The notes under the pieces are model-generated. The model searched no databases. It was not told where the DNA came from and saw nothing but the letters and a program-made list of their open reading frames with translations. DNA of 64,000 nucleotides from Solirubrobacterales bacterium 67-14 (lineage in GTDB: Bacteria; Actinomycetota; Thermoleophilia; Solirubrobacterales; 70-9): positions 310,228 to 374,227 of the forward strand of contig MKST01000007.1 of assembly GCA_001897355.1 (NCBI GenBank), in the 5' to 3' direction. Shown one piece after another: positions 8,137-15,014 of the stretch. Every line of letters starts with the position of its first letter. Positions within the stretch are counted from its first letter, which is position 1. The position numbers were made by a program, and so were the translations under genes.

Positions 8137-9711
8137 TTGGAAGCATCAGCACTAAATCACGCGGCACGACGAGGCCTTCTCGCCAGGAAGTCGCCCCTGC
8201 TGAAGCTTCAAGGCGACGAAAAGCTGGTCGCCATGGTGCGGGCCGGCAACTCGGGAGCCTTCGACACGATCGTCGACCGGTACCAGGCCCGCCTGCTCGG
8301 CTTCTGCCGGCAGATGATCGGCTCGACCGAGGACGCCGAGGATGTCCTCCAGGAAGTCTTCGTCAACGCCTACAAGGCGATGATGGCCGACAACCGGGAG
8401 ATCAACCTCCGCCCTTGGCTCTACCGGATCGCCCGCAACCGCTCTTTGAACCATCTGCGCAAGCCCCGGGCCGTCGCCCAGGAGTCGATGGACATGGTCC
8501 CGATGGTGGACGCCGCCTCGACCGCGGAGAAGGTCCACAACCGGGAAGAGTTCCGTCAACTGCTGCAGGACGTGACCAAGCTCCCCGAGACCCAGCGCGC
8601 TGCCCTGCTGCTGCGGGAGATCGACGCGCTCTCCTACGAGGAGATCGCCGAGGCGATGGACACGACCGTGCCCTCGGTCAAGTCGCTGCTGGTCCGGGCG
8701 CGGATCTCGCTGGCCGAGGCCAGCCAGGCCCGCATGCTCACCTGCGGCGAAGTCCGGGTCGAGCTGGCCGAGGCCGCCGAAGGCCTGGCCAAGGCTTCCG
8801 GCCCGGTCCGCCGTCACGTCCGTGACTGTGAGGAATGCCAGGCCTTCCGCAAACAGCTTCGAAGCGACAACAAGGCGCTCGCCGCACTGATGCCGGTCGG
8901 TCCGCTGGTCGCCCTCAAGGGTGCGATCGCGGCCAAGCTCGGGCTCGGTGGCGGCGCGGCCGGCACGAGTGCCGCCGGAACTGGTGCCGCCGGCGCCGGC
9001 GCCGGTGCGGGTGCGGCCGGAGCAGGAGCTGCCGGTGCCGCCGGCGGTGCGGCAATCAGCGCCGGTACTGCTGCCTCGGGCATCGGGGCCGTGACCAGTG
9101 CGGTCGGCGCCAAGGCCCTGGCCGGTGTCGTCACCGCCGCGGTGATCACCGCCGGTGCGGTCAAGGTCAAGGACAAGGTTTCGACCGAGCGGGTCACCGA
9201 TGGCAACGCCGCCACCACCAAGGCGCTCGCCTCGACCGACCCGGTCAACCCGGCCCACGCCGTGGCCCCCGCCGACCGGACTGCGGTGATCGCCGATCCG
9301 GAACTCGAGAAGGCAGATGCCGAAACCCCGACGACGCCCCCCGCCGAGCCGACCACGCCGGACGAGAGCACCGACACCACGGCTCCCCCGGTGACCGATG
9401 AACATCCGGATGACACGGCGACGATGCCGAGTGAGCCGGTGACCCCGGCCGAGCCGGCCTCCTCGGATGATGGCGACGGCCTCGAAGGCCGGCCCACCTA
9501 CCCGCCGGACGAGATCGTGAACGAGAGCCCGGCCACGGTGCCGAGCGAGGGTACGACCGATCCGGTGACCTCGCCGCAGACCCCGGGCTCGACCCCGTCC
9601 ACCCCGGTGGTCACCGACCCGTCCACCCCGGTGGTGCCGGTGACCCCGACCCCGGCTCCCGCGCCGAGCTCGCCGTCCACACCCCAGAACAGCACGGTCG
9701 TCGGGAAATAA
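8137..9711 (+). CDS. ECF-type sigma factor fused to an anti-sigma-like zinc motif and a long extracytoplasmic tail
   Basis: About 524 residues. Region sigma-2 (roughly 27-100, with the DAEDVLQEVFVNAYK segment) and region sigma-4 (roughly 140-195, with LLREIDALSYEEIAEAMD) form a complete ECF sigma factor. Beyond the usual end come C203, then H227-x3-C231-x2-C234, a spacing like zinc-binding anti-sigma domains. A Gly/Ala-rich hydrophobic stretch (about 270-350) follows that could cross the membrane, then a Pro/Thr/Ser-rich tail. I infer a sigma factor tethered to its own regulatory domain. The TTG at 8137 is chosen for its AAAGGAG site; an upstream TTG at 8065 lacks one. Repeat copy A begins at the stop codon. 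Confidence 0.82.
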   Translation: MEASALNHAARRGLLARKSPLLKLQGDEKLVAMVRAGNSGAFDTIVDRYQARLLGFCRQMIGSTEDAEDVLQEVFVNAYKAMMADNREINLRPWLYRIARNRSLNHLRKPRAVAQESMDMVPMVDAASTAEKVHNREEFRQLLQDVTKLPETQRAALLLREIDALSYEEIAEAMDTTVPSVKSLLVRARISLAEASQARMLTCGEVRVELAEAAEGLAKASGPVRRHVRDCEECQAFRKQLRSDNKALAALMPVGPLVALKGAIAAKLGLGGGAAGTSAAGTGAAGAGAGAGAAGAGAAGAAGGAAISAGTAASGIGAVTSAVGAKALAGVVTAAVITAGAVKVKDKVSTERVTDGNAATTKALASTDPVNPAHAVAPADRTAVIADPELEKADAETPTTPPAEPTTPDESTDTTAPPVTDEHPDDTATMPSEPVTPAEPASSDDGDGLEGRPTYPPDEIVNESPATVPSEGTTDPVTSPQTPGSTPSTPVVTDPSTPVVPVTPTPAPAPSSPSTPQNSTVVGK

Positions 9712-9792
9712 GCAGTCGGCCCGGTCTGCGCCGGGCCTCCAGGTTCAACCCGCCCCTCCCAATCTCATTAACTGATGGTTGGGAGGGGCTCT
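9709..9792 (+). repeat. Two-hairpin dispersed element, copy A
   Basis: It starts at the TAA of the sigma gene. Hairpin 1 is GGCCCGG (9718-9724) with CCGGGCC (9731-9737). The linker resembles CCTCCAGGTTCAACCCG. Hairpin 2 is GCCCCTCCCAA (9752-9762) with TTGGGAGGGGC (9779-9789), an 11-bp stem around a 16-nt loop containing CTGATGG. It lies between convergent genes and may act as a bidirectional terminator. Confidence 0.85.
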
Positions 9793-9806
9793 GGTTTGTG
9801 GCGTCT

Positions 9807-10523
9807 CTAGAGTTCCGCCGTCTGGCCCGGGTCGAGGACGATCGCTTCGATGCCGTTTGCCTGGCAGTCGGCGGCAAACGCCTGCGCGTCGGTCTTGATC
9901 GGGGGGAAGGTGTCGTAATGGATCGGCACGACTCGCTTGGCGCCGATCAGCTCAGCGGCGTAGGCGGCGTCCTCCCGGTCCATCGTGTAGTGGCCGCCGA
10001 TCGGCAGCAGGGCGACATCGACCCCGTGGCGCTTGCCGATCAGTTCCATGTCACCGAACAGGCAGGTGTCACCGGCGTCATAGATAGTCAGCCCACCCAT
10101 CTCGATGATCAGGCCGGAAGGGGTTCCGATCGGGGTGCCGAGCTCGGCGCTGAAGGGACGCTCTTCCGACCCGGGCAGGGTGTTGGTGTGCCAGGCCTGT
10201 ACGAGCTTGATCGAAAGGTCGTCGTCCTCGAATCGCACGGTGCCGCCGAGGTTGGGGTCGGAGACGTTCTCGACGCCCTGCATCTCGAGCCAGTTCGCGA
10301 CCTCGACCATCGCCACACACTGGGGCTTGTTCTTCGTCGCGACGGCGACCGCGTCGGCGACGTGGTCGGCGTGGCCGTGGGTCAGGGCCAGGTGGGTGAC
10401 CGAGACATCATCGGCGGTCACGTCGGCAATCGGGTTGTTCGGGGCCAGGAACGGGTCGACGATCAGGTTCGTGTCGCCGTGGGACAGTTCGAAGCAGGAA
10501 TGGCCGTGGTAGCGAATCTCCAT
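9807..10523 (-). CDS. Metal-dependent hydrolase, metallo-beta-lactamase fold (UPF0173-like)
   Basis: A 238-residue cytosolic hydrolase. The fold opens with MEIRYHGHSCFEL and carries the metal-binding T48-H-G-H-A-D-H54, a later GGHYTM, and a final IHYDTFP block, all typical of the UPF0173/UlaG-like branch of the metallo-beta-lactamase superfamily. Members hydrolyse phosphoesters or lactones; the substrate here is unknown. The ATG at 10523 sits behind a GAGGAGAG site and gives the conserved N-terminus. It begins 1 nt after the upstream gene's stop, so the two form an operon. Confidence 0.88.
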   Translation of the reverse strand: MEIRYHGHSCFELSHGDTNLIVDPFLAPNNPIADVTADDVSVTHLALTHGHADHVADAVAVATKNKPQCVAMVEVANWLEMQGVENVSDPNLGGTVRFEDDDLSIKLVQAWHTNTLPGSEERPFSAELGTPIGTPSGLIIEMGGLTIYDAGDTCLFGDMELIGKRHGVDVALLPIGGHYTMDREDAAYAAELIGAKRVVPIHYDTFPPIKTDAQAFAADCQANGIEAIVLDPGQTAEL

Positions 10524-10524
10524 T

Positions 10525-10881
10525 TCAGCTCTCCTCGTTTTCGTTTTCCGAGGCGCCGGGTGCGCCCCTGTTTTCAAGTTCCTGGCGAAGCGCCCAGCCG
10601 ACCGCGACGCCGACCATCATCCCCATCTGGGTTTCCTCGGTGAGCAGCGCGCGGATCGCGGTGAGCCGCTGGTCCTCGTCCGGAATCGTGGCCGCCTTCA
10701 GCGTTTCCGACTGGTGCGACTCGCCGAACCAGCCGCCGCTGCCGAGCGCCGTGACCAGCACCGACGGCAGACCTGGGGCCACACGGGAAACGAGCTGCTC
10801 GGCCTCGCGGAAACGCCCGGGGTCGCTCAACCGCTCGACCGCGGCGGCCAGTTCCTCGTCGGAGATGATCTCGTCAGCCAC
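10525..10881 (-). CDS. Conserved-looking hypothetical protein, 118 aa
   Basis: A small protein without recognised family. An acidic alpha-helical N-terminal half (DEELAAAVERLSDPGRF) is followed by a Gly/Ser-rich patch, a short hydrophobic MGMMVGVAVGWALRQEL segment and a Glu/Asn-rich tail. It starts with GTG. A TAGTCT -10 lies exactly 6 nt upstream and overlaps the TAG stop of the rhomboid-like gene, so it probably has its own leaderless promoter and leads into the metallo-hydrolase gene 1 nt downstream. Confidence 0.65.
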   Translation of the reverse strand: MADEIISDEELAAAVERLSDPGRFREAEQLVSRVAPGLPSVLVTALGSGGWFGESHQSETLKAATIPDEDQRLTAIRALLTEETQMGMMVGVAVGWALRQELENRGAPGASENENEES

Positions 10882-10887
10882 CGGGCC

Positions 10888-10893
10888 AGACTA
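10888..10893 (-). promoter_or_regulatory. -10 box overlapping an upstream stop codon
   Basis: TAGTCT on the minus strand. Its TAG is the stop codon of the rhomboid-like gene, and the box ends 6 nt before the GTG of the next gene. Confidence 0.45.
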
Positions 10894-11682
10894 ACGCGGT
10901 GAGTGGAACCGGGTCGCGGTGAAACCGGCCAGCAATCCGACCAGTCCGCCGGCCAGGCCGCCCCAGAAGTCGGCGGTCGGGACGAGCACCGGCAGCAGCA
11001 GGATCACCGCCGCAGCGACCAAGGCACCGGCGGCTTCGAAGCCCTCCCCGTTCACCCGTGATTCGAAGCGGGCGAGCATGAACCAGGCGGCGATCGCGCC
11101 GAGGGCGATGCCGTTGCCGCCGGCGATCACGGTCACGACATCTCGCTGGTCGGCTACCGCCGAGGCCGCGAGGGTGCCGAGGACGCCGCAGGCAAGCAGC
11201 AGCAGGAAGGCCGGAAGGGTGCCGAAGCGGCGTTCGAGGCCCGGGCCGAAGAGGGCGATGGCGAGGTCGACCGCGAACAGGTAACCGACGCTGAGGTAAG
11301 CGAAGGGAGCCGTGACCAGCCGCCACCACTCGCTGTCGAAGGGCACGATCACCCCGCCGAAGTCCTCGAGCGCGTTGCCGATAGCGATCCGCACGACCAG
11401 CGCGACTGCGGGAATCAGGATCAATGCGATCGAAGCCCAGGGCCGGGCGGCGAGCGAGGCGCTGACCGTGAAACGGGGTTCCCTGGCGGCCTTCTGCCGG
11501 GCCTTCTCCTCGCGCCGGCGCTCCCGGCGCGACTGCTTCGGCTCGAGCGCCCCGTCACCGCCCCGTTCGAGGTCGGGTGCCCGCTTGCGGACTCGGGCCC
11601 CGCAGTACGGGCACTCGGTCACGTAGGGGCTGACTTCGGCCCCGCAAGACTTGCAGACGACGCTGAGTTCCGTTTCGCTCAT
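10891..11682 (-). CDS. Zinc-ribbon, rhomboid-like membrane protein (probably catalytically dead)
   Basis: A 263-residue protein. The N-terminal zinc ribbon has C10-x2-C13 and C24-x2-C27, then a basic linker, then about six membrane helices of rhomboid type. Helix landmarks are visible: WWRLVTAPFAYLSVGYL, and FGPGLERRFG after helix 2. In active rhomboids the serine lies in GxSG; here the equivalent reads GGNGIALG, with Asn for Ser. The last-helix His is also missing (DFWGGLAGGLVG). It is therefore a pseudo-rhomboid by sequence. The ATG at 11682 follows a GGAGGGAAGG ribosome site. A role in binding or chaperoning membrane proteins is conjecture. Confidence 0.78.
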   Translation of the reverse strand: MSETELSVVCKSCGAEVSPYVTECPYCGARVRKRAPDLERGGDGALEPKQSRRERRREEKARQKAAREPRFTVSASLAARPWASIALILIPAVALVVRIAIGNALEDFGGVIVPFDSEWWRLVTAPFAYLSVGYLFAVDLAIALFGPGLERRFGTLPAFLLLLACGVLGTLAASAVADQRDVVTVIAGGNGIALGAIAAWFMLARFESRVNGEGFEAAGALVAAAVILLLPVLVPTADFWGGLAGGLVGLLAGFTATRFHSPR

Positions 11683-11787
11683 CCTTCCCTCCGAGGATAG
11701 AACCTTTGAGCCGCCTTCTCCGCTCCGGCACTGACATACTGCCCTGCAAGAGTTTTTTCCCAGATCCCCAGGAGGACCGAGAAGCAA

Positions 11788-12708
11788 ATGGAAGCCAACA
11801 CCCTGACCGAACAGAAGTCACTGCTCGCGACGCTGCCCCCCGGCAAGCGCGCCAGGCTTCACCGGCTGCTCTTCGAGTTCGGCCCGGGTAACGGGACCCT
11901 GATGCTGCTGCCGATCGACCAGGGCATCGAGCACGGGCCGCGCGACTTCTTCCCCAACCCGGCCTCGAAGGATCCGGAGTACCAATTCAAGCTCGCCGCC
12001 GAAGCCGGTTACTCGGCCCTCGCCTGCCAGATCGGCATGGCCGAGAAGTACTACCCCGACTACGCCGGTGAGGTGCCGCTGATCCTCAAGGTCAACGGCA
12101 AGACCGACATCCCGTCTTCCGCCCACGCATTCTCCGCCTGCAACGCCACGGTCGAGGATGCGGTCCGGCTCGGTGCCGACGCGATCGGCTACACGCTCTA
12201 CGTCGGCTCGCCCCGCCAGGACGAGGACCTCGCCCAGCTGCGCCAGGTCCGCCAGGACTGTGACCGCTTCGGCATGCCGCTGGTCGTCTGGTCCTACCCG
12301 CGTGGCGAGGCGATCGACGCCAAGGGCGGCGCCGGATCCTTCTACGCGATCGATTACGCGGCCCGCATGGCGATGGAGATGGGCGCCGACGTGGTCAAGC
12401 TGAACTACCCGAAGATCGACCCCGAGAACGACAAGAACGCCCAGCCGCCGTACAACGAGTTCGACGTGACCGCCGAAGAGGCGATGCGCCAGTGCGTCGA
12501 GTCGGCCGGCCGTTCGCTGGTCGTCCTCTCCGGTGGTTCCAAGACCGACGACGCGACCGTACTCGGCCACACCAAGTCTGTCATGGAAGCTGGAGGGTCC
12601 GGCGTGATCTTCGGCCGCAACGTGTGGCAGCGCGAGTGGAACGAGGCTCTCGAGATCATCGCCCAGATCAAGGAGACCCTGCTCGCCAACGTGAAGCGCA
12701 CCCCGTAG
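11788..12708 (+). CDS. fbaB: Class I fructose-bisphosphate aldolase, DhnA/FbaB type
   Basis: A 306-residue glycolytic and gluconeogenic aldolase that cleaves fructose-1,6-bisphosphate through a Schiff base. It is of the archaeal-type DhnA family: LLPIDQGIEHGP near the N-terminus, K204 in GADVVKLNYP as the likely Schiff-base lysine, and LSGGSK and VIFGRNVWQRE forming the phosphate-binding loops at the end. An AGGAGG site lies upstream of the ATG. It is followed after 50 nt by the nuclease gene, whose 5' part contains a terminator-like hairpin that may end this transcript. Confidence 0.9.
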   Translation: MEANTLTEQKSLLATLPPGKRARLHRLLFEFGPGNGTLMLLPIDQGIEHGPRDFFPNPASKDPEYQFKLAAEAGYSALACQIGMAEKYYPDYAGEVPLILKVNGKTDIPSSAHAFSACNATVEDAVRLGADAIGYTLYVGSPRQDEDLAQLRQVRQDCDRFGMPLVVWSYPRGEAIDAKGGAGSFYAIDYAARMAMEMGADVVKLNYPKIDPENDKNAQPPYNEFDVTAEEAMRQCVESAGRSLVVLSGGSKTDDATVLGHTKSVMEAGGSGVIFGRNVWQREWNEALEIIAQIKETLLANVKRTP

Positions 12709-12760
12709 AGGGCGTTTGAAACAGGGGAACATTCCGACACCCCCGGTCCAGTTCGGGGAC

Positions 12761-13279
12761 ATGTTTCCGGATCACATGCGGCGGTATGTGATTTGGCTGG
12801 TGATCCTGCTCGGCATGGCGGCCGTGGCCTGGTTCAGTCAGAAAGATTCGAAGGAGGGCCCCGCGAAAGCGGGGTCCTCCGTTTTTGCGAAGGTCGACCG
12901 GGTGGTCGACGGCGACACCGCGAAGGTCTGGGTCGACGGCAAGGACGAGTACGTCCGCTACATCGGTATCGACACGCCGGAATCGGTCAAACCCGACGCC
13001 CCGGTCGAGTGCTTCGGCGAGGAGGCGAAGGCCTTCAACGAGCGGCAGCTCGTGGAGAGCCCCACGGTGAGGCTGGTCTTCGACCGGGAGCAGCGTGACC
13101 GGTACGGCCGCCTGCTCGCCTACGTCTACTCCGGATCCACTCTGCTCCAGGCCGAACTGCTGAGGCGTGGCTACGCGACCACCTTGGAGGTGCCGCCGAA
13201 CACCTCGAGGGCAGACCAGTTCGGCCGGCTCGAGGACGAGGCTCGGCAGGCCGGCCGCGGCCTCTGGTCGGCGTGCTGA
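12761..13279 (+). CDS. Thermonuclease-family (SNase) nuclease, membrane-anchored or secreted
   Basis: About 172 residues. A hydrophobic helix (RRYVIWLVILLGMAAVAWF) is followed by a short linker and a staphylococcal-nuclease fold. The fold shows VVDGDT (calcium and catalytic Asp), YVRYIGIDTPE (catalytic Arg), ECFGEEA (catalytic Glu) and DRYGRLLAYV. It should cleave DNA or RNA outside the membrane with calcium. The start is uncertain: ATG 12761, ATG 12776 and TTG 12716 are in frame and all give the helix; 12761 has a GGGG-rich upstream. A perfect terminator-like hairpin is embedded in the linker codons. Confidence 0.8.
   Translation: MFPDHMRRYVIWLVILLGMAAVAWFSQKDSKEGPAKAGSSVFAKVDRVVDGDTAKVWVDGKDEYVRYIGIDTPESVKPDAPVECFGEEAKAFNERQLVESPTVRLVFDREQRDRYGRLLAYVYSGSTLLQAELLRRGYATTLEVPPNTSRADQFGRLEDEARQAGRGLWSAC
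12853..12886 (+). terminator. Terminator-like hairpin inside the nuclease reading frame
   Basis: GGAGGGCCCCGC (12853-12864) pairs with GCGGGGTCCTCC (12869-12880), 12 positions with one G-T wobble, closed by a GAAA tetraloop and followed by GTTTTT. It could end the aldolase transcript or attenuate the nuclease gene. Confidence 0.7.
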
Positions 13280-13290
13280 CCGGCTGGTTC

Positions 13291-13306
13291 TGTGATCTCC
13301 CTCACA
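13291..13306 (+). promoter_or_regulatory. Perfect Crp-type binding site
   Basis: TGTGATCTCCCTCACA matches TGTGA-N6-TCACA at every defined position. Its centre (13298.5) lies about 61 bp upstream of the start point predicted from the promoter at 13324-13351, a classic class I activation position. Confidence 0.6.
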
Positions 13307-13323
13307 GATTTGTGAGCGAAGAC

Positions 13324-13351
13324 TTGAGATCGGCCAATCATTTGCTACCGT
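13324..13351 (+). promoter_or_regulatory. Promoter of the 79-aa membrane protein gene
   Basis: A TTGAGA -35 and TACCGT -10 are separated by 16 bp. The predicted start is near 13358-13360, giving a leader of about 42 nt. Confidence 0.55.
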
Positions 13352-13401
13352 GACCGGACGGTCTGCTTTCGGAAGCGCGCTTCTGTCCGGGCCGAACCAC
13401 T

Positions 13402-13641
13402 ATGAGAATGCGTCAAAGCGTAAATCAGTTCGAAGCGGCATTCGAACAGCAGAAGGTTCTCGAGCAGCGTCGGCGCGAACAGCTCCGCAACCGCGCCGTG
13501 AACCGCTCGCGTGCCCGGCGGGTGTCGCGTTCCCAGCAGCAGGGCAAGGTGCGCTTCAGCGTCTTGGCCGTTTGCCTCATCGTGACAGTGGTCGTCGTGA
13601 CCATCGCCATGTTCGAGGCGCTGCTCCTGGTCATGTCTTAG
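13402..13641 (+). CDS. Small single-pass membrane protein, 79 aa
   Basis: The N-terminal half is highly charged and helical, rich in Gln and Arg (QQKVLEQRRREQLRNR), followed by an Arg/Ser basic patch and one C-terminal membrane helix (FSVLAVCLIVTVVVVTIAMF). The layout suggests a tail-anchored protein with a basic cytosolic part. I recognise no family. Support for expression comes from a good promoter and a perfect Crp-type site upstream. An alternative start is the ATG two codons later. Confidence 0.6.
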   Translation: MRMRQSVNQFEAAFEQQKVLEQRRREQLRNRAVNRSRARRVSRSQQQGKVRFSVLAVCLIVTVVVVTIAMFEALLLVMS

Positions 13642-13691
13642 GGGCGTCGGGGTGAACTCCGAGGGCTCCCCATGCCCCCGGGTTCCTGCCT

Positions 13692-13877
13692 TCAGGCCTT
13701 TTCGGCCTCAACCTGCGCGCCACCGCGTTCATCGATGACTTCCTTGCGGAAGACGTCGACTTCCCGCGGAGCGGTGATGCCCAGACGCACCTTGTCACCG
13801 GAAACGCCGAGAACCATGATCTCCACGTTCTCGCCGATGATGATGCTCTGTTCCTTTTTTCTGGTCAGTACCAGCAT
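13692..13877 (-). CDS. csrA: Carbon storage regulator CsrA
   Basis: A 61-residue RNA-binding translational regulator. The canonical N-terminus [18 protein letters not shown], the central [16 protein letters not shown] and the [10 protein letters not shown] segment match CsrA throughout. The dimer binds GGA-containing leaders and blocks or stabilises mRNAs. A GGAGT ribosome site precedes the ATG. No flagellar gene or FliW partner is visible in the window, which is unusual because CsrA often travels with them. A palindrome upstream (13910-13927) may regulate it. Confidence 0.95.
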   Translation of the reverse strand: MLVLTRKKEQSIIIGENVEIMVLGVSGDKVRLGITAPREVDVFRKEVIDERGGAQVEAEKA

Positions 13878-13909
13878 CAGACTCCATTCGAATCCATTTG
13901 GTCGGTTCG

Positions 13910-13927
13910 ATACCTAATAATAGGTAT
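13910..13927. promoter_or_regulatory. Palindrome upstream of csrA
   Basis: ATACCTAATAATAGGTAT has 7-nt arms around ATAA and is strikingly AT-rich for this genome. On the csrA strand it contains TATTAT, a near-consensus -10, so it could be promoter plus operator. A -35 at the usual distance is not convincing. Confidence 0.45.
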
Positions 13928-13993
13928 TCCCTCCGACGGGGCGACGGACTGGCTCAACACTACCCCGGAGAGCGCCGTCCCAAGCGGGGAAGA

Positions 13994-13999
13994 TAGACT
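13994..13999 (+). promoter_or_regulatory. -10 box of the 208-aa protein gene
   Basis: TAGACT lies 11 nt before the ATG at 14011, giving a leader of only a few nucleotides with a GGGAG ribosome site close to its start. Confidence 0.4.
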
Positions 14000-14010
14000 C
14001 GGGAGCCTCT

Positions 14011-14637
14011 ATGGCTCGCCGATCACTACGCCCCCAACTTAACCAGATTCGGGCTTGGGTCCGCCAAGGACGCACCGACGCCTGGATCGCCCATCAGCTC
14101 GAAGTGAGCGCGTCCGAACTCCGTGAGTTCCGTCGCCAACACGACCTTGCACCGGACGACGAAGCAGACGGTACGACCGAGGTCGATCTCCGCGACGAGA
14201 TCGAAGCCGAGATCGAAGCTGCTGCCGCCGAAGAAGAAGCCGCCCGGGCCAAGGCCGAGGAGGAAGCAGCCGACAAGGCCGCTGCCGAGGCCGCCGAGCG
14301 CGAAGCCGCCGGCGACGACTCCGACGACGCGGACGCGGACACGGATTCCGACTCGACCGACTCCGAAGACACCGAGTCGGACGGGTCCGAAGCCGAAGGC
14401 CGTCCCCGTCGCCGCCGCCGCGGACGCCGAGGGCGTCGCGGACGTGGCGCGAGCAACAAGCTCGAAGGCACCTTCGAGCATGGTGACGAGGGCTATGGCC
14501 TCTGGCTCGACCCCGCGATCCAGGACATCCAGGCTTACAGCGAGAACTGGGCCGGCAAGCGGGACGTGACCGTCACCGTCGAGGCCGACCAGATCGTGAT
14601 TCGCCGGGCCGGCGAAGAACCCGCCGAAGAGTCCTAG
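14011..14637 (+). CDS. Helix-turn-helix-like protein with long charged low-complexity region, 208 aa
   Basis: Residues 1-45 look like a small DNA-binding helix-turn-helix (IRAWVRQGRTDAWIAHQL then VSASELREFRRQ). A long Glu/Ala-rich helix follows, then an Asp/Ser/Thr acidic tract, an Arg/Gly block (RRRRRGRRGRRGRG), and a compact C-terminal beta-like segment ending DVTVTVEADQIVIRRA. The alternation of strongly acidic and strongly basic tracts suggests a disordered nucleic-acid-binding linker. No established family or function is claimed. Confidence 0.65.
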   Translation: MARRSLRPQLNQIRAWVRQGRTDAWIAHQLEVSASELREFRRQHDLAPDDEADGTTEVDLRDEIEAEIEAAAAEEEAARAKAEEEAADKAAAEAAEREAAGDDSDDADADTDSDSTDSEDTESDGSEAEGRPRRRRRGRRGRRGRGASNKLEGTFEHGDEGYGLWLDPAIQDIQAYSENWAGKRDVTVTVEADQIVIRRAGEEPAEES

Positions 14638-14647
14638 GACTCGAAAT

Positions 14648-14977
14648 CTAAGACTCGACTTCCAGGTCGAGGACCACTCGCCCGCCGGCGAAATCACCGG
14701 CGGCCTGGAGGTGGAGCCAGAAAGCCGCGTCGATCAGTTCCTGCACGTCGGCGAGGCCCGGGTTCACCCCGGGGAGGAGTAGCGCCCAGTCGGTTCCCTG
14801 GCCGTAGAGGTCGGCCAGGTCCGCGGCGGTGAAGGTGGCGCCCAGGCGGCGCCGGAGCTCCTCTCGGACCGGGATCGTGACGTCATCGCCGCGGAGCTCA
14901 CCGGAGCGTTCCAGTTCACGCAGCCGGTCGATGCCGGCTTCCCAGTTGAAGAGGGCGTTCTCGAGAGGGTAGGCCAC
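14648..14977 (-). CDS. Hypothetical protein, 109 aa
   Basis: A small soluble protein with a GTG start. Its helical N-terminus (LENALFNWEAGIDRLRELE) is followed by a segment that may bind a partner (FTAADLADLYGQGTDW), ending in acidic residues. It resembles actinobacterial proteins of unknown role, and I cannot name a family. It is the last gene of the minus-strand run that begins with mfd, with a 37-nt gap after the GT-C-like gene, and may be cotranscribed. Confidence 0.6.
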   Translation of the reverse strand: MAYPLENALFNWEAGIDRLRELERSGELRGDDVTIPVREELRRRLGATFTAADLADLYGQGTDWALLLPGVNPGLADVQELIDAAFWLHLQAAGDFAGGRVVLDLEVES

Positions 14978-15014
14978 GCGGGAATGATGGCAGGCCGACC
15001 ATCTCGGCCGCCGG

